This document shows positions 50,596 through 59,068 of a DNA stretch of 64,000 nucleotides, in pieces. This DNA is from Chryseobacterium aahli. GTDB taxonomy: Bacteria; Bacteroidota; Bacteroidia; Flavobacteriales; Weeksellaceae. Position numbers and translations under genes: made by a program. The stretch's first letter is position 1; the number at the start of each line of letters is the position of its first letter. A model generated the notes under the pieces. That model worked only from the letters and a program-made list of their open reading frames with translations. It did not search any database and was not told the DNA's origin. The stretch covers positions 434,001 through 498,000 of the forward strand of contig NZ_JALDNB010000003.1 in NCBI RefSeq assembly GCF_022699665.1. Direction: 5' to 3'.

Positions 50596-51819
50596 ATGAG
50601 CGAATATTTGTCATTGTCGGAAGCATCAGAATTAATTGGGAAAAGCAAAGAAACGCTTAGACGTTGGGATAGAGAAGGAAAATTGTCTGCTGTTCGTGAA
50701 CCAATGAGCAATTATCGGGTTTACAGAAAATCGGAAGTTTTAGAATTATTTACTGATTTTGTAAATGATGACATTGAAGCATCTAATTTTGTAGAACCCG
50801 AAAATGAATACAAAGTTTTAGAACTATTTGCAGGCGCAGGTGGTTTGGCCGTAGGAATGGAAAAGGCTGGTTTGAAGTGTGTTGCACTCAACGAAATTGA
50901 TAAATTTGCTTGTGCTACTTTGCGCAAAAATCGACCAAATTGGAAAGTTTTGGAAGGTGATATTAAAGCTTTTGATTTTTCTGAATTTCACGATAAAGTT
51001 GATGTTGTAACCGGTGGTTTTCCTTGTCAGGCATTTAGTTATGCAGGAAAAAAATTAGGATTAGCAGATGCAAGAGGAACTTTGTTTTATGAATTTGCGA
51101 GAGTCGTAAAAGAAGTAAATCCACCGATTTGTATTGGAGAAAATGTTCGTGGTTTGTTGAGTCACGATAACGGAAATACTTTGCAAGGAATGATTTCTAT
51201 TTTAGATGAAATTGGCTACAACGTAGTTCCAGTACAGGTTTTGAAAGCCATTAATTACAATGTTCCACAAAAAAGAGAACGATTAATTTTAGTCGGAATT
51301 CGAAAAGACATCAATTTAGAATACGAATATCCAATACCGTATAAGAAAATTTACAACTTAAAAGATGCTTTGAAAAAAGGCGAATTATTCGACACCAATG
51401 TTCCAAAATCAGATGGTGCAAAATATCCGAAAAGCAAAATTGAAGTTTTAGATTTAGTTCCACCAAAAGGATATTGGCGAGATTTACCTTTGGAAATTCA
51501 GAAATCTTTTATGGGCGGAAGTTTTCATTTGGGTGGCGGAAAAACTGGTATTGCTCGCAGAATTGGTTGGGACGAACCTTGTCTCACTTTAACTTGCAGT
51601 CCTGCCCAAAAACAAACCGAACGTTGTCATCCCGAAGAAACCCGACCATTTACCGTTCGCGAATATGCAAGAATTCAAACTTTTCCGGATGATTGGAAAT
51701 TTGAAGGTTCCATTGCGCAGCAATACAAGCAAATCGGAAATGCTGTTCCTGTAAACCTCGGAAAGGAAGTTGGTTATTCGATTGTGAAATTTTTGAATAA
51801 ATATTATAAAGTAAAATAG
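50596..51819 (+). CDS. HTH-fused DNA cytosine-5 methyltransferase
   Basis: From the ATG at 50596 the protein is 407 residues. Residues 5-50 form a MerR/excisionase-type HTH (LSEASELIGKSKETLRRWDR). The methyltransferase follows: motif I LFAGAGGLAVGMEKAG (about 77), motif IV GGFPCQAFSYAG with catalytic Cys (about 144), ENVRGLL (VI), QKRERLILVG (VIII), and YKQIGNAVPVNLG (X). The HTH may allow self-regulation. It is tail-to-tail with a PmeII-like endonuclease. Confidence 0.88.
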   Translation: MSEYLSLSEASELIGKSKETLRRWDREGKLSAVREPMSNYRVYRKSEVLELFTDFVNDDIEASNFVEPENEYKVLELFAGAGGLAVGMEKAGLKCVALNEIDKFACATLRKNRPNWKVLEGDIKAFDFSEFHDKVDVVTGGFPCQAFSYAGKKLGLADARGTLFYEFARVVKEVNPPICIGENVRGLLSHDNGNTLQGMISILDEIGYNVVPVQVLKAINYNVPQKRERLILVGIRKDINLEYEYPIPYKKIYNLKDALKKGELFDTNVPKSDGAKYPKSKIEVLDLVPPKGYWRDLPLEIQKSFMGGSFHLGGGKTGIARRIGWDEPCLTLTCSPAQKQTERCHPEETRPFTVREYARIQTFPDDWKFEGSIAQQYKQIGNAVPVNLGKEVGYSIVKFLNKYYKVK

Positions 51820-51837
51820 AAATTACTGGTATCTATT

Positions 51838-52548
51838 TTACTCAAAGTATTTTTCTTGGATTTCAATTGTCAGTTTTGAGATAGTCTCTTCAACTATATG
51901 ACTACCGTCAACTTCTAAGGCTACATCTCCAATTGCATCAATCAAGTCAAAATAGAAATCTTCTTTGCCTGTTAATTTATGCCAAAAATCTTTTCCAATT
52001 ATTACTGGATATAATTGAGATATTTTCTTGTAATGTGAACTTAATTCGGCTTCTTCTCCATAAATAACACCAACAATCATATCATTAATTCCAATATTTA
52101 AATTGTTTGTTCTAGCTAAATTCCGAACACCATTAAAATGATTAATAACAGTTGTAACATCATCGTGATTAATTGTGTTTGGACCAGCTTTTAATTGGCA
52201 GTATTTTCTTCTTCCATCTGTTGCGTCAATAAATTCAATATCAATTCCAGATGTTGTTGAGCCTAAACCTTGAAATAATTGTCCAATTAATTTTTGAACT
52301 TTCATTCCAAATGAAGTGTTAATTGAAGACCCTAAAATTCTCGGTAAAACCAAAGCTTTTGCTATACTTTCAGCATTATCATTTCCTGTGAGAAAATTCG
52401 CCAAATATTTAAATAAAAATGGATTTACATTATATTCAGATAATTTACTAGCCCTATTACAAGCTCCTTCGATATGACTTGTAACAATTTCGGTTCTGAA
52501 AAAGTCTTTAGCATTGTTTAAAATTTCAAGTCTTTGTTCTTCTGTCAT
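51838..52548 (-). CDS. PmeII-family type II restriction endonuclease
   Basis: A 236-residue protein convergent with the methyltransferase (18-nt gap). The N-terminus NAKDFFRTEIVTSHIEGACN with PFLFKYLANFLTGN and the central GSTTSGIDIEFIDATDGRRK, QLKAGPNTINHDDV agree with PmeII-like endonucleases; an E/D...D-x(n)-QxK PD-(D/E)xK-type arrangement is visible (IDIEFI followed by CQLKAG). The recognition sequence is not readable from the protein. Confidence 0.72.
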   Translation of the reverse strand: MTEEQRLEILNNAKDFFRTEIVTSHIEGACNRASKLSEYNVNPFLFKYLANFLTGNDNAESIAKALVLPRILGSSINTSFGMKVQKLIGQLFQGLGSTTSGIDIEFIDATDGRRKYCQLKAGPNTINHDDVTTVINHFNGVRNLARTNNLNIGINDMIVGVIYGEEAELSSHYKKISQLYPVIIGKDFWHKLTGKEDFYFDLIDAIGDVALEVDGSHIVEETISKLTIEIQEKYFE

Positions 52549-52788
52549 CTTTTATTAATTGGTTGGCTAAGTTAAGTCTTTTGTCTAATATTTTCGGTTG
52601 TTGATGTTAGCACGCTGGTTGTATAGAATGATTACTAACTCAAAACAAAATAGTTTAAACAATATTATGAAATTTCATATTATTCCGCAATGAGTAATCA
52701 TTTAAATTGGTTTTCGGTTAGGCAGTGCAACGCTTACCCTTGTTGAGAGAAGTTTTTTATATTTTAGCTTTTTTAATATTTGTTTTAA
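52549..52788. other. Divergent gap with a boundary sequence and a palindromic pair
   Basis: GATGTTAGCACGCTGG near 52602 is a GTTAGC boundary. AATGATTACT and AGTAATCATT (about 52627-52702) form a perfect 10-bp inverted pair about 55 nt apart. It separates the endonuclease (minus) from the GNAT (plus) and resembles the elements of the accessory array. Confidence 0.4.
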
Positions 52789-53430
52789 ATGGAACATCCG
52801 ATTTCTAAAGATATCATTGCGAAATGGCTTACAGCTTGGTCTTTGTCTAGAGAATTATCGTTACCTGTGAAGTATAAGTCAGGCTTTAAAGTTGATGTTG
52901 GTTTCGAAAATCAGAAAAGCCGTTTTGTTTTTACAGAACTTAACGAAGATTTTATTCAACTTTCAAAAGAAATTGATGAGCCATGGGTTTTTCTAAAGGT
53001 CTGTGCTTCACCAAAAGAAATTGAGGGCAAAATTTCAGATAAATGGAAAATTCAATCACAAGGTTACATGATGTGTTGTTTTCATAAAATGGATATTGTA
53101 AGCACCCAATTAAATGAGGCGTATAAATTAGAGTTTGAAAATTATAACTCAACTGTAGTTGTTAGAATTGTTACGAAAAATGGTGAACTAGCTTCAGAAG
53201 GCCGGGTTATTATCGTGGATGATTTAGCAGTTTACGACAGAATAAAAACTGAAAATAACCATAAAAGAAAAGGCCTTGCAACTTTTTTGATGAAAGAATT
53301 AGAAAATATTGCTTTATCAAAAGGCGTTTTTAAAAATTTTTTGGTGGCGACAGAAGAAGGCAAATCACTATATGAAACTTTAGGTTTGGAATTGTATTGT
53401 CTTTATACTTCAGCTGTATTAATAGACTAA
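52789..53430 (+). CDS. GNAT-fold acetyltransferase, long form
   Basis: A 213-residue protein. The N-terminal region (LTAWSLSRELSLPVKYKSGF) resembles GNATs fused to a substrate-binding lobe; the acetyl-CoA loop is NNHKRKGLATFLMKELENIA at about 161-180. The substrate is unknown. It is a lone plus-strand gene between the restriction-modification pair and the KilA-N gene. Confidence 0.78.
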   Translation: MEHPISKDIIAKWLTAWSLSRELSLPVKYKSGFKVDVGFENQKSRFVFTELNEDFIQLSKEIDEPWVFLKVCASPKEIEGKISDKWKIQSQGYMMCCFHKMDIVSTQLNEAYKLEFENYNSTVVVRIVTKNGELASEGRVIIVDDLAVYDRIKTENNHKRKGLATFLMKELENIALSKGVFKNFLVATEEGKSLYETLGLELYCLYTSAVLID

Positions 53431-53485
53431 TGATTACTCCTTTTCTTCATGAAATTTTGGCCAACTGGTTCGCGTTTCTCTTCCT

Positions 53486-54310
53486 TTATTTTAGCTTCTT
53501 AATGGCTTTACTTTCTATCAATGATTTCATTTGAGTAATTGCAACTTTGTTGAGTTGTATAAGTCTGTCACTTTGTGATAATCCTTGTTGAATAAGCAAA
53601 GCATTGATACCTTCCATATTGCTCAAAACCACCAATTGCTCTAATGTTGCATCGTCTCGGATATTTCCTTTTTGGTCGGGATTCGTTTCTCTCCATTCTT
53701 TTGCAGTAATTCCGAATAAGGCAACATTGAGTAAATCAGCTTCGTTGGCGTAAACAAAACTTGCTTGTTGCTTTGTGATTTCTTGCGGTATCAGACTTTC
53801 TTTAATTGCATCAGTATGAATTCGATAATTGATTTTGGAAATGGTGCGTTGCAAATTCCATTCTAATTTTAGTCGGTTGTTTTCGTCATCTTTTAATCGC
53901 TGAAACTCTTTGATTATGTAAAGTTTAAATTCTATGGAAATCCACGATGCAAATTCCAAAGCAATGTCTTTATGAGCAAAAGTTCCTCCGTATCTTCCAG
54001 CTTTTGAAACAATTCCGATAGCATTTGTATGTTCTATCCAACGTTTTGGGGTCATTACAAAACTGTTGAGTCCCGCCTGCTTTTTAAACCCCTCGAATTC
54101 GAGGGGTTTAAAATCTGGGTTGTACATCGTTTCCCAAAAGCCCAATAGTTCGATAGTGTTTCGGTTTCTCATCCAATTTTGGACGATAGTATCCATATTT
54201 TCGGGGTCTTTGTGTCGAGCTATATCGGTCAGGGAAATAAAATCGTTGCTATCATCTTCATATAAAATAATATCAACTCCCTGAACATTTATCTTTTTAT
54301 TTTTTGCCAT
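53486..54310 (-). CDS. KilA-N domain protein
   Basis: A 274-residue protein with an N-terminal KilA-N domain (about 5-120, FISLTDIARHKDPENMDTIV, SKAGRYGGTFAHKDIALEFA), a DNA-binding fold typical of phage and mobile elements. The C-terminal part is helical (LLNVALFGITAKEWRETNPD). Codons 67-76 contain a 32-bp perfect palindrome (54082-54113) made with rare GC-rich codons. It may be antirepressor-like or a defence-associated gene; neither is proven. Confidence 0.8.
   Translation of the reverse strand: MAKNKKINVQGVDIILYEDDSNDFISLTDIARHKDPENMDTIVQNWMRNRNTIELLGFWETMYNPDFKPLEFEGFKKQAGLNSFVMTPKRWIEHTNAIGIVSKAGRYGGTFAHKDIALEFASWISIEFKLYIIKEFQRLKDDENNRLKLEWNLQRTISKINYRIHTDAIKESLIPQEITKQQASFVYANEADLLNVALFGITAKEWRETNPDQKGNIRDDATLEQLVVLSNMEGINALLIQQGLSQSDRLIQLNKVAITQMKSLIESKAIKKLK
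54082..54113. other. Perfect 32-bp palindrome inside the KilA-N gene
   Basis: Sixteen bases TTTTAAACCCCTCGAA are followed by their exact reverse complement, with no spacer. The codons used (CCC, CTC, TTC, GAG, GGG) are uncommon in this AT-rich DNA. It encodes residues about 67-76 (FKPLEFEGFK). Confidence 0.85.
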
Positions 54311-54364
54311 AATTGAGCACTTGAATTTTACACTTTCAATAATATTTTGAAATGATACAAATAC

Positions 54365-54928
54365 CTAAACTTCATCCAAAGGTTTGCGTTTCTCTTCCTT
54401 TATTTGCTTGAAATGGCTCGGCGTCAATCCGGTAGTCTTTTTGAATTGATTGCTGAGGTAGGCAACGCTGGAATAGTTGAGCTGAAAAGCGATTTCACTC
54501 AATGACAATTCATCATAAACCAATAACTCTTTTACTCTTTCAATCTTCTGAGCGATAAAATATTTTTCTATTGTGGTACTCTCAACCTCAGAAAATAGAT
54601 TAGAAAGATAATTGTAGTCGTGGTTGAGTTTTTCACTCAAGATATCAGATAGATTGGTTTTTGCGTCATTATCCTTATGATGTACTAAATCAATAATAAC
54701 ATTTTTGATTTGCTCTATCATCCTGCTTTTTTTATCATCAATCATTTCAAAACCCAATACTGATAAGGCTTCTGCTAAATTCTGCTTCTCTTCGATAGTC
54801 GGCTCTTTTTCAAAAACCACTTCGCCAAGCTTTATGCTTATTGCAGACAAATCAAGCTTATCCAATTCATTTTGAACCACCATTATACAACGGTTGCAGA
54901 CCATATTTTTTATAAAAAGTGTTGTCAT
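54365..54928 (-). CDS. HMA-AraC fusion regulator (paralog)
   Basis: From the ATG at 54928 (MTTLFIKNMVCNRCIMVVQN) the protein is 187 residues; an upstream extension is not needed. It has the HMA-like Cys-x-x-Cys (Cys11, Cys14) and an AraC HTH at the end (LSEIAFQLNYSSVAYLSNQF, KKTTGLTPSHFKQI). It is about the same length as 42455-43027 but lies among non-metal genes. A GATTTGTAAAAG is at 54945 but without the fixed spacing. Confidence 0.8.
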   Translation of the reverse strand: MTTLFIKNMVCNRCIMVVQNELDKLDLSAISIKLGEVVFEKEPTIEEKQNLAEALSVLGFEMIDDKKSRMIEQIKNVIIDLVHHKDNDAKTNLSDILSEKLNHDYNYLSNLFSEVESTTIEKYFIAQKIERVKELLVYDELSLSEIAFQLNYSSVAYLSNQFKKTTGLTPSHFKQIKEEKRKPLDEV

Positions 54929-55011
54929 ATTTCTTTGGATAACAGATTTGTAAAAGTACAATTATTAAGTTCATAAGGACTCAGTTGGTTGCAACAAAAA
55001 TCTTTCGTTTG

Positions 55012-55644
55012 CTACTTTTTTGTCAATGCTACCTTTAGCCCTAATAAAATAAATACGACTCCGGATGTCTTATTTAACCAACTTTCAGTCTTTTTATTTT
55101 TATTAAAAAGCACTGCAACTTTACTACCCATCAACGCCAAAAAGGCACACCAAACAAGCGTAATAAAGAACATAATTAACCCCAGCAAAAGGTAGGGGAT
55201 TGGATTATTAATTTCTGTTGGCTGAATGAACTGTGGCAGAAATGCTAAAAAGAAAATGGCAATTTTGGGATTTAGAACGTCGCTCAGAAAAGCAGTTAAA
55301 AACATTTTTCTCAATCCGGTGATTTTAATATTAGTTGCTTTTATCTCTGTTTGTTCGCTTTTACTTAATAACGATTTGATACCGATGTAAATTAGGTATC
55401 CAGCTCCTAAATACTTGATGATACCGAATGCCATTGCTGATTGTGCAATGATTAGCGAAAGACCAAAAGTCACGGCACAAGTATGAAATATCAGTCCTAA
55501 ACTAACCCCCAAAGCCGAATAAAGTCCAGCTTTTTTCCCTTTAGAAATACTTCTGGTCAAAACCATAATGGTGTCTATACCTGGTGTTGTTACTACAATG
55601 AGTGCAGTAACTATAAATGCTTCTAAATTTATTATTCCTGTCAT
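55012..55644 (-). CDS. LysE/RhtB-family exporter (second copy)
   Basis: A 210-residue membrane protein with the RhtB signature TTPGIDTIMVLTRSISKGKK near residue 20 and VLNPKIAIFFLAFLPQFIQP at about 125-145. It lacks the SPGPN form seen at 546-1181 (here TPGID), which points to a different subgroup. It exports amino acids or related metabolites. It lies 83 nt upstream of the HMA-AraC gene on the same strand. Confidence 0.85.
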   Translation of the reverse strand: MTGIINLEAFIVTALIVVTTPGIDTIMVLTRSISKGKKAGLYSALGVSLGLIFHTCAVTFGLSLIIAQSAMAFGIIKYLGAGYLIYIGIKSLLSKSEQTEIKATNIKITGLRKMFLTAFLSDVLNPKIAIFFLAFLPQFIQPTEINNPIPYLLLGLIMFFITLVWCAFLALMGSKVAVLFNKNKKTESWLNKTSGVVFILLGLKVALTKK

Positions 55645-55689
55645 TTTATAGTGTGTTTTTAAAATAATTCGATATCTGAATTTATTGCA

Positions 55690-55811
55690 ATCAAAATATT
55701 TAAATCAAGCTGAATTTCCAAGCCAGAATCTCCAGCTAAAGTACATATTTCAACTGAGGAATTAAGCTTGAATTTTGTGATTCAGTTCGTCTGAGATAAA
55801 TCTTTGTTAGC
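55690..55811. repeat. Cassette-boundary element S5
   Basis: Terminal GTTAGC (55806-55811); CTAAAGTACA (55736) lies 70 nt before it, and CAGTTCGTCTGA on the right side matches S2 and S6. Arms ATCAAGCTGAATTTCC (55704-55719) and GGAATTAAGCTTGAAT (55758-55773) are imperfectly complementary. It is at the 3' side of the GNAT at 55813. Confidence 0.55.
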
Positions 55812-55812
55812 T

Positions 55813-56334
55813 TCAGTAATATTTTCGATATTCTACAATATTCAAGTTGACAGAATCATCTTTTTGTTTTGAGTAAGTTTTAAACTCTTTAAATCCCAGT
55901 TTTTCAGGAATTTTTCTACTTTTAATATTTTCTTTGTCAACAGGATAAATGATATAATTAATCTTGAAATTTTGTTCAATAAAATTTATCAGGCTACTTA
56001 TAATTTCCGTTCCAAATCCTTGACTTTGACTATTTTCTTTGAGCCATAATCCAAGCTCTACTGATTCTGAATTTATATTGTGAATTCCGCAACATCCAAT
56101 AAAAATTTCATTAGCATCAAACACAACCAATACAATGTCTGTTTTTTCCTTAAAACATTTGATAGAATTTTTCACGAAATTTTCAATTTCTATTCTATTC
56201 CCGTTTGGATTGAAGGGCATATATTTCGTTACCTCTTTCGTAAAGTTGATATTAATTTCATCAATGTATTTTTCATCAATAAGTTTTAATCTTAAACGAT
56301 TTGTTTGGATAACTATGTTTGAATTGAACTCCAT
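55813..56334 (-). CDS. GNAT acetyltransferase (RimJ/RimL type)
   Basis: A 173-residue protein: RLRLKLIDEKYIDEININFT at the start, GLWLKENSQSQGFGTEIISS as the acetyl-CoA loop (about 97-116), and NIKSRKIPEKLGFKEFKTYS near the end. The family acetylates ribosomal protein or other N-termini, or small amines. It is flanked by boundary elements S5 and S6. Confidence 0.85.
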   Translation of the reverse strand: MEFNSNIVIQTNRLRLKLIDEKYIDEININFTKEVTKYMPFNPNGNRIEIENFVKNSIKCFKEKTDIVLVVFDANEIFIGCCGIHNINSESVELGLWLKENSQSQGFGTEIISSLINFIEQNFKINYIIYPVDKENIKSRKIPEKLGFKEFKTYSKQKDDSVNLNIVEYRKYY

Positions 56335-56360
56335 ACTTTTATAAGACTTGCTTAGAATTA

Positions 56361-56489
56361 TTGTAGCTAAAATGTTTTGAATAAATCTAAATTTTGACGC
56401 TCAAACGTTAGGCTAAAGTACAAAATTTAAAAAACAGCTATGTTTGGGTCTTATAGTTTCGTCCGTCTGATGCAAAGCACTCTTGTTTA
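56361..56489. repeat. Cassette-boundary element S6
   Basis: CTAAAGTACA (56413) is identical to S5 and is 71 nt from the terminal GTTTAC (56484). The right side GTCCGTCTGATGCAAAGC matches S2 (CCCGTCTGACGCAAAACC). The left end near TTGTAGCTAAAATG is degenerate. It separates the GNAT and the aminoglycoside nucleotidyltransferase. Confidence 0.5.
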
Positions 56490-56497
56490 CGACGTAG

Positions 56498-57361
56498 TTA
56501 TTTTTTAGCCTTTACTTCGTTTAAATATTTTCGTATATCTTTTTCTAGCTTATTAGGATATTTGTAACCTAATTTTTCCGATAACTTAGTCCCCATTTCA
56601 GAAAATAATTCAGCCATTGCGAATAAAGCGTTCCAGTTATCTTCTAATTTGCTTCCCGAAAATGTTTGCTCTGTTTTTGCCCAAATTTCTGAGTTTAGAT
56701 ACTTTTTGAATAATCTTCCGTGTTTATTGGTTGTTATATTCCAATTGTGTTCACTTGCAATATACCATTGGATTAAGGGAATTAAATATTCGGTGCGTAT
56801 AATTGTTTCTGACATAAATTTTGCATAGAATATTTCATCTCTCGCAATGCATTTTACTACATAAGTTGTGTCCCACCAAAAGTCGTTTAAAATACTCTGA
56901 AACTCTTTTTCGGATGGTTTTTTGATAATAGAAACTTGATGCGTTGGCTTTAGCATTTCCTTTGTAATCCCATCTTTGTCAACCAGAATTTTATAGCCAA
57001 TATCCCAATCTTCGGGTAATTCTTTTTGTTGAGTTTCTTTTAAAAATTTTGATTTGCTATAAAGTTTAAAATCTACTTTAACACCGTCATCATACAACAC
57101 CATTTTCATTGCGTGTTTATTATCGAAACAACTTTCATCTTCTTCAATCATTGCAATAGGATTTCCAAAGCTAAGTGTCCACCTTTTGTCTGAAATGTAG
57201 CCTGTATTTTTCTCGAAAACAAATTCAATGTCTAAGTCGCTAAATTGGTCAACGGGTGCTAATGGATTTGCGAGAGAGCTTGTCAAAAGGAGAACTCTTA
57301 CATCTTCATTTCTTTCCGCCCACTCAATAATGGAGTTTAGTTTTTCTTCTCTGATTTTCAT
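56498..57361 (-). CDS. aadS: ANT(6)-type aminoglycoside adenylyltransferase (AadS-like)
   Basis: A 287-residue protein matching the ANT(6) family end to end: MKIREEKLNSIIEWAERNED, DVRVLLLTSSLANPLAPVDQ and FSDLDIEFVF (the nucleotidyltransferase GS-like and DxD motif), DDGVKVDFKLYSKSKFL, and SEHNWNITTNKHGRLFKKYL. The length and sequence order resemble AadS of Bacteroidota, whose members confer streptomycin resistance. Whether this gene gives resistance is not known. It lies beside cassette-boundary element S6. Confidence 0.85.
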   Translation of the reverse strand: MKIREEKLNSIIEWAERNEDVRVLLLTSSLANPLAPVDQFSDLDIEFVFEKNTGYISDKRWTLSFGNPIAMIEEDESCFDNKHAMKMVLYDDGVKVDFKLYSKSKFLKETQQKELPEDWDIGYKILVDKDGITKEMLKPTHQVSIIKKPSEKEFQSILNDFWWDTTYVVKCIARDEIFYAKFMSETIIRTEYLIPLIQWYIASEHNWNITTNKHGRLFKKYLNSEIWAKTEQTFSGSKLEDNWNALFAMAELFSEMGTKLSEKLGYKYPNKLEKDIRKYLNEVKAKK

Positions 57362-57775
57362 TTTTTATTCAGTTGTTTTAAGTGATATATCAATTGATGA
57401 GAAACTTCATTGCAAGTTTTTACTTGTAATTTATCTATTAATTATCAGGAATAATGAGTGAACTTACGAAGGTAATCTTTTTTAATTTTGTAATGCTGTT
57501 AATCAATCAATTGAATTTATTTCGAAAATTAGTATATAAAATGATTCACCGAATGTATGTAATAACCATTTGGAAATGTGTGTTATAAAATTAAATAAAA
57601 GCCTTTGAAAAGCAGTAGCCCGCTCGATAGACATGCTGGAATATATTTTTGATTGAAAAAAACTAAAGTAAAGTCAATCTAATTTTTATATTTGCACTTT
57701 TTGGATCTTAAAAGACTGCTGGAATTCCAATAAAAATTTTTAAATAAAATAACTATATACAAAGAAGGGTAAGGA
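57362..57775. other. 414-nt divergent gap
   Basis: This gap separates the AadS-like gene (minus) from the AraC gene (plus). It is very AT-rich. TACCTTCG (complement at about 57465-57473) is a possible -7 box of the aadS-like gene; TATATTTG at 57687 belongs to the AraC gene. Nothing else is recognised. Confidence 0.5.
57687..57694 (+). promoter_or_regulatory. Bacteroidota -7 box of the 7TM-AraC gene
   Basis: TATATTTG matches TAnnTTTG. It lies 82 nt before the ATG at 57776, leaving a leader of about 75 nt. Confidence 0.6.
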
Positions 57776-58930
57776 ATGGATAAAATCAATTTATTAATTA
57801 TTGTAAATATAGTCTCTTTATTCATTTCATTGTTTCTGGCATTTTTCCTGATTACACTTAAAACAAAGTACAAAATAAGTAATTCTCTGTTTGCTGTTTT
57901 TCTACTGTTAAATGCAATAGATATTAGTGAGCCTTTGTTTAACATGCTGGCTGATGGCCCTTCTAACCTGGGAATGTTTAGGACCACCTTCGCTTTCCTG
58001 CAAATTCCTGTTTTTTATCTCTATATAATATCAGTCTGTTACTCTGATTTTAAGTTAAAGCCAAAATATTTACTACATCTGCTCCCATTTTTAATTGTTA
58101 ATTTGGTTTTACTGCCACGTTTTTATACTGTAGATGACGCATCGAAAATGAGTTTTATTCAGAATCGTCAAAATATGATAGAGTTCCAGTTCATTCATAT
58201 TTTAATCCATTTTCAGATCGTTTTATACATCATTGCTGTTTTTAGAGTATTAAGAAAATCAAAGAAACTATATCTTGAAAACTATGCAGGGAAAAACATC
58301 AGTTCCTATAATTGGCTATTCCAGTTTACCATTGTATTGACCATTTTATATACGGTAGCTCTTTTAAAAAATATTTTAAAATTCTCTGATTATCCATACA
58401 TTTCAGAATGGATCAAGATCGGACTTTTAGTATCTTCTCTCTTTATCTTTTGTTGGTATCTGTTCAAAGCATTAAATAATCCAGGTCTTTTTAGAAATAT
58501 TGATTCAAAACTAAAGCTTGTTTCTGAGCTTGTTTCAGAAGAGAAAGGCTGTGAACAATCAACCATAGATGAAAGAGAATATAACGAAGAACTTTTGAAA
58601 TTAAAAAAATACATGGTTGAGAAAAAACCTTACCTTAACTCTTCGCTCACCATTCAGGATGTTTCCAGTGATATTGAAATTCCAGTGCGGGATTTATCTC
58701 TTTTAATCAATCATCAAATAGGGCAACATTTTTACGATTTTGTGAATACTTATCGTATAGAGAATGCCATGGAAATTTTAAAAGATGCTTCAAAAAGTAA
58801 GGTAACTATTCTTGAGATTCTGTATGAAGTCGGTTTTAATTCAAAATCTTCTTTTAATACCGCTTTTAAAAAACACACGGGTAATACACCAACTAGTTAT
58901 CGTAAGGATTTGAAAATAAGTAGTTTGTAA
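57776..58930 (+). CDS. Membrane-anchored AraC-family regulator (second copy)
   Basis: A 384-residue protein with about seven hydrophobic segments (residues 5-230) and a C-terminal AraC HTH (LTIQDVSSDIEIPVRDLSLL, ILYEVGFNSKSSFNTAFKKH). It is paralogous to 8385-9509; the HTH sequences are nearly the same. Two serine hydrolase genes follow on the same strand, and TCGTACT repeats lie just upstream of the first. Confidence 0.87.
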   Translation: MDKINLLIIVNIVSLFISLFLAFFLITLKTKYKISNSLFAVFLLLNAIDISEPLFNMLADGPSNLGMFRTTFAFLQIPVFYLYIISVCYSDFKLKPKYLLHLLPFLIVNLVLLPRFYTVDDASKMSFIQNRQNMIEFQFIHILIHFQIVLYIIAVFRVLRKSKKLYLENYAGKNISSYNWLFQFTIVLTILYTVALLKNILKFSDYPYISEWIKIGLLVSSLFIFCWYLFKALNNPGLFRNIDSKLKLVSELVSEEKGCEQSTIDEREYNEELLKLKKYMVEKKPYLNSSLTIQDVSSDIEIPVRDLSLLINHQIGQHFYDFVNTYRIENAMEILKDASKSKVTILEILYEVGFNSKSSFNTAFKKHTGNTPTSYRKDLKISSL

Positions 58931-58934
58931 TTAC

Positions 58935-58963
58935 TCGTACTCTTTTCTGTAAGGATTCGTACT
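58935..58963 (+). promoter_or_regulatory. Direct repeat TCGTACT upstream of a serine hydrolase
   Basis: TCGTACT occurs at 58935-58941 and at 58957-58963, 22 nt apart, about two helical turns. A -7-like CATCTTTG follows near 59026. Paired same-orientation half-sites are typical of AraC-type binding, so this may be the operator for the adjacent regulator. Confidence 0.5.
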
Positions 58964-59068
58964 TATTTTTTTGCACAAATGTGATTGAATACTTTTATTC
59001 GGTCGCATAATTTTGTTTTCTCTCACATCTTTGTATCGAAATAATTTTTAACATAAAAAAACGATACA

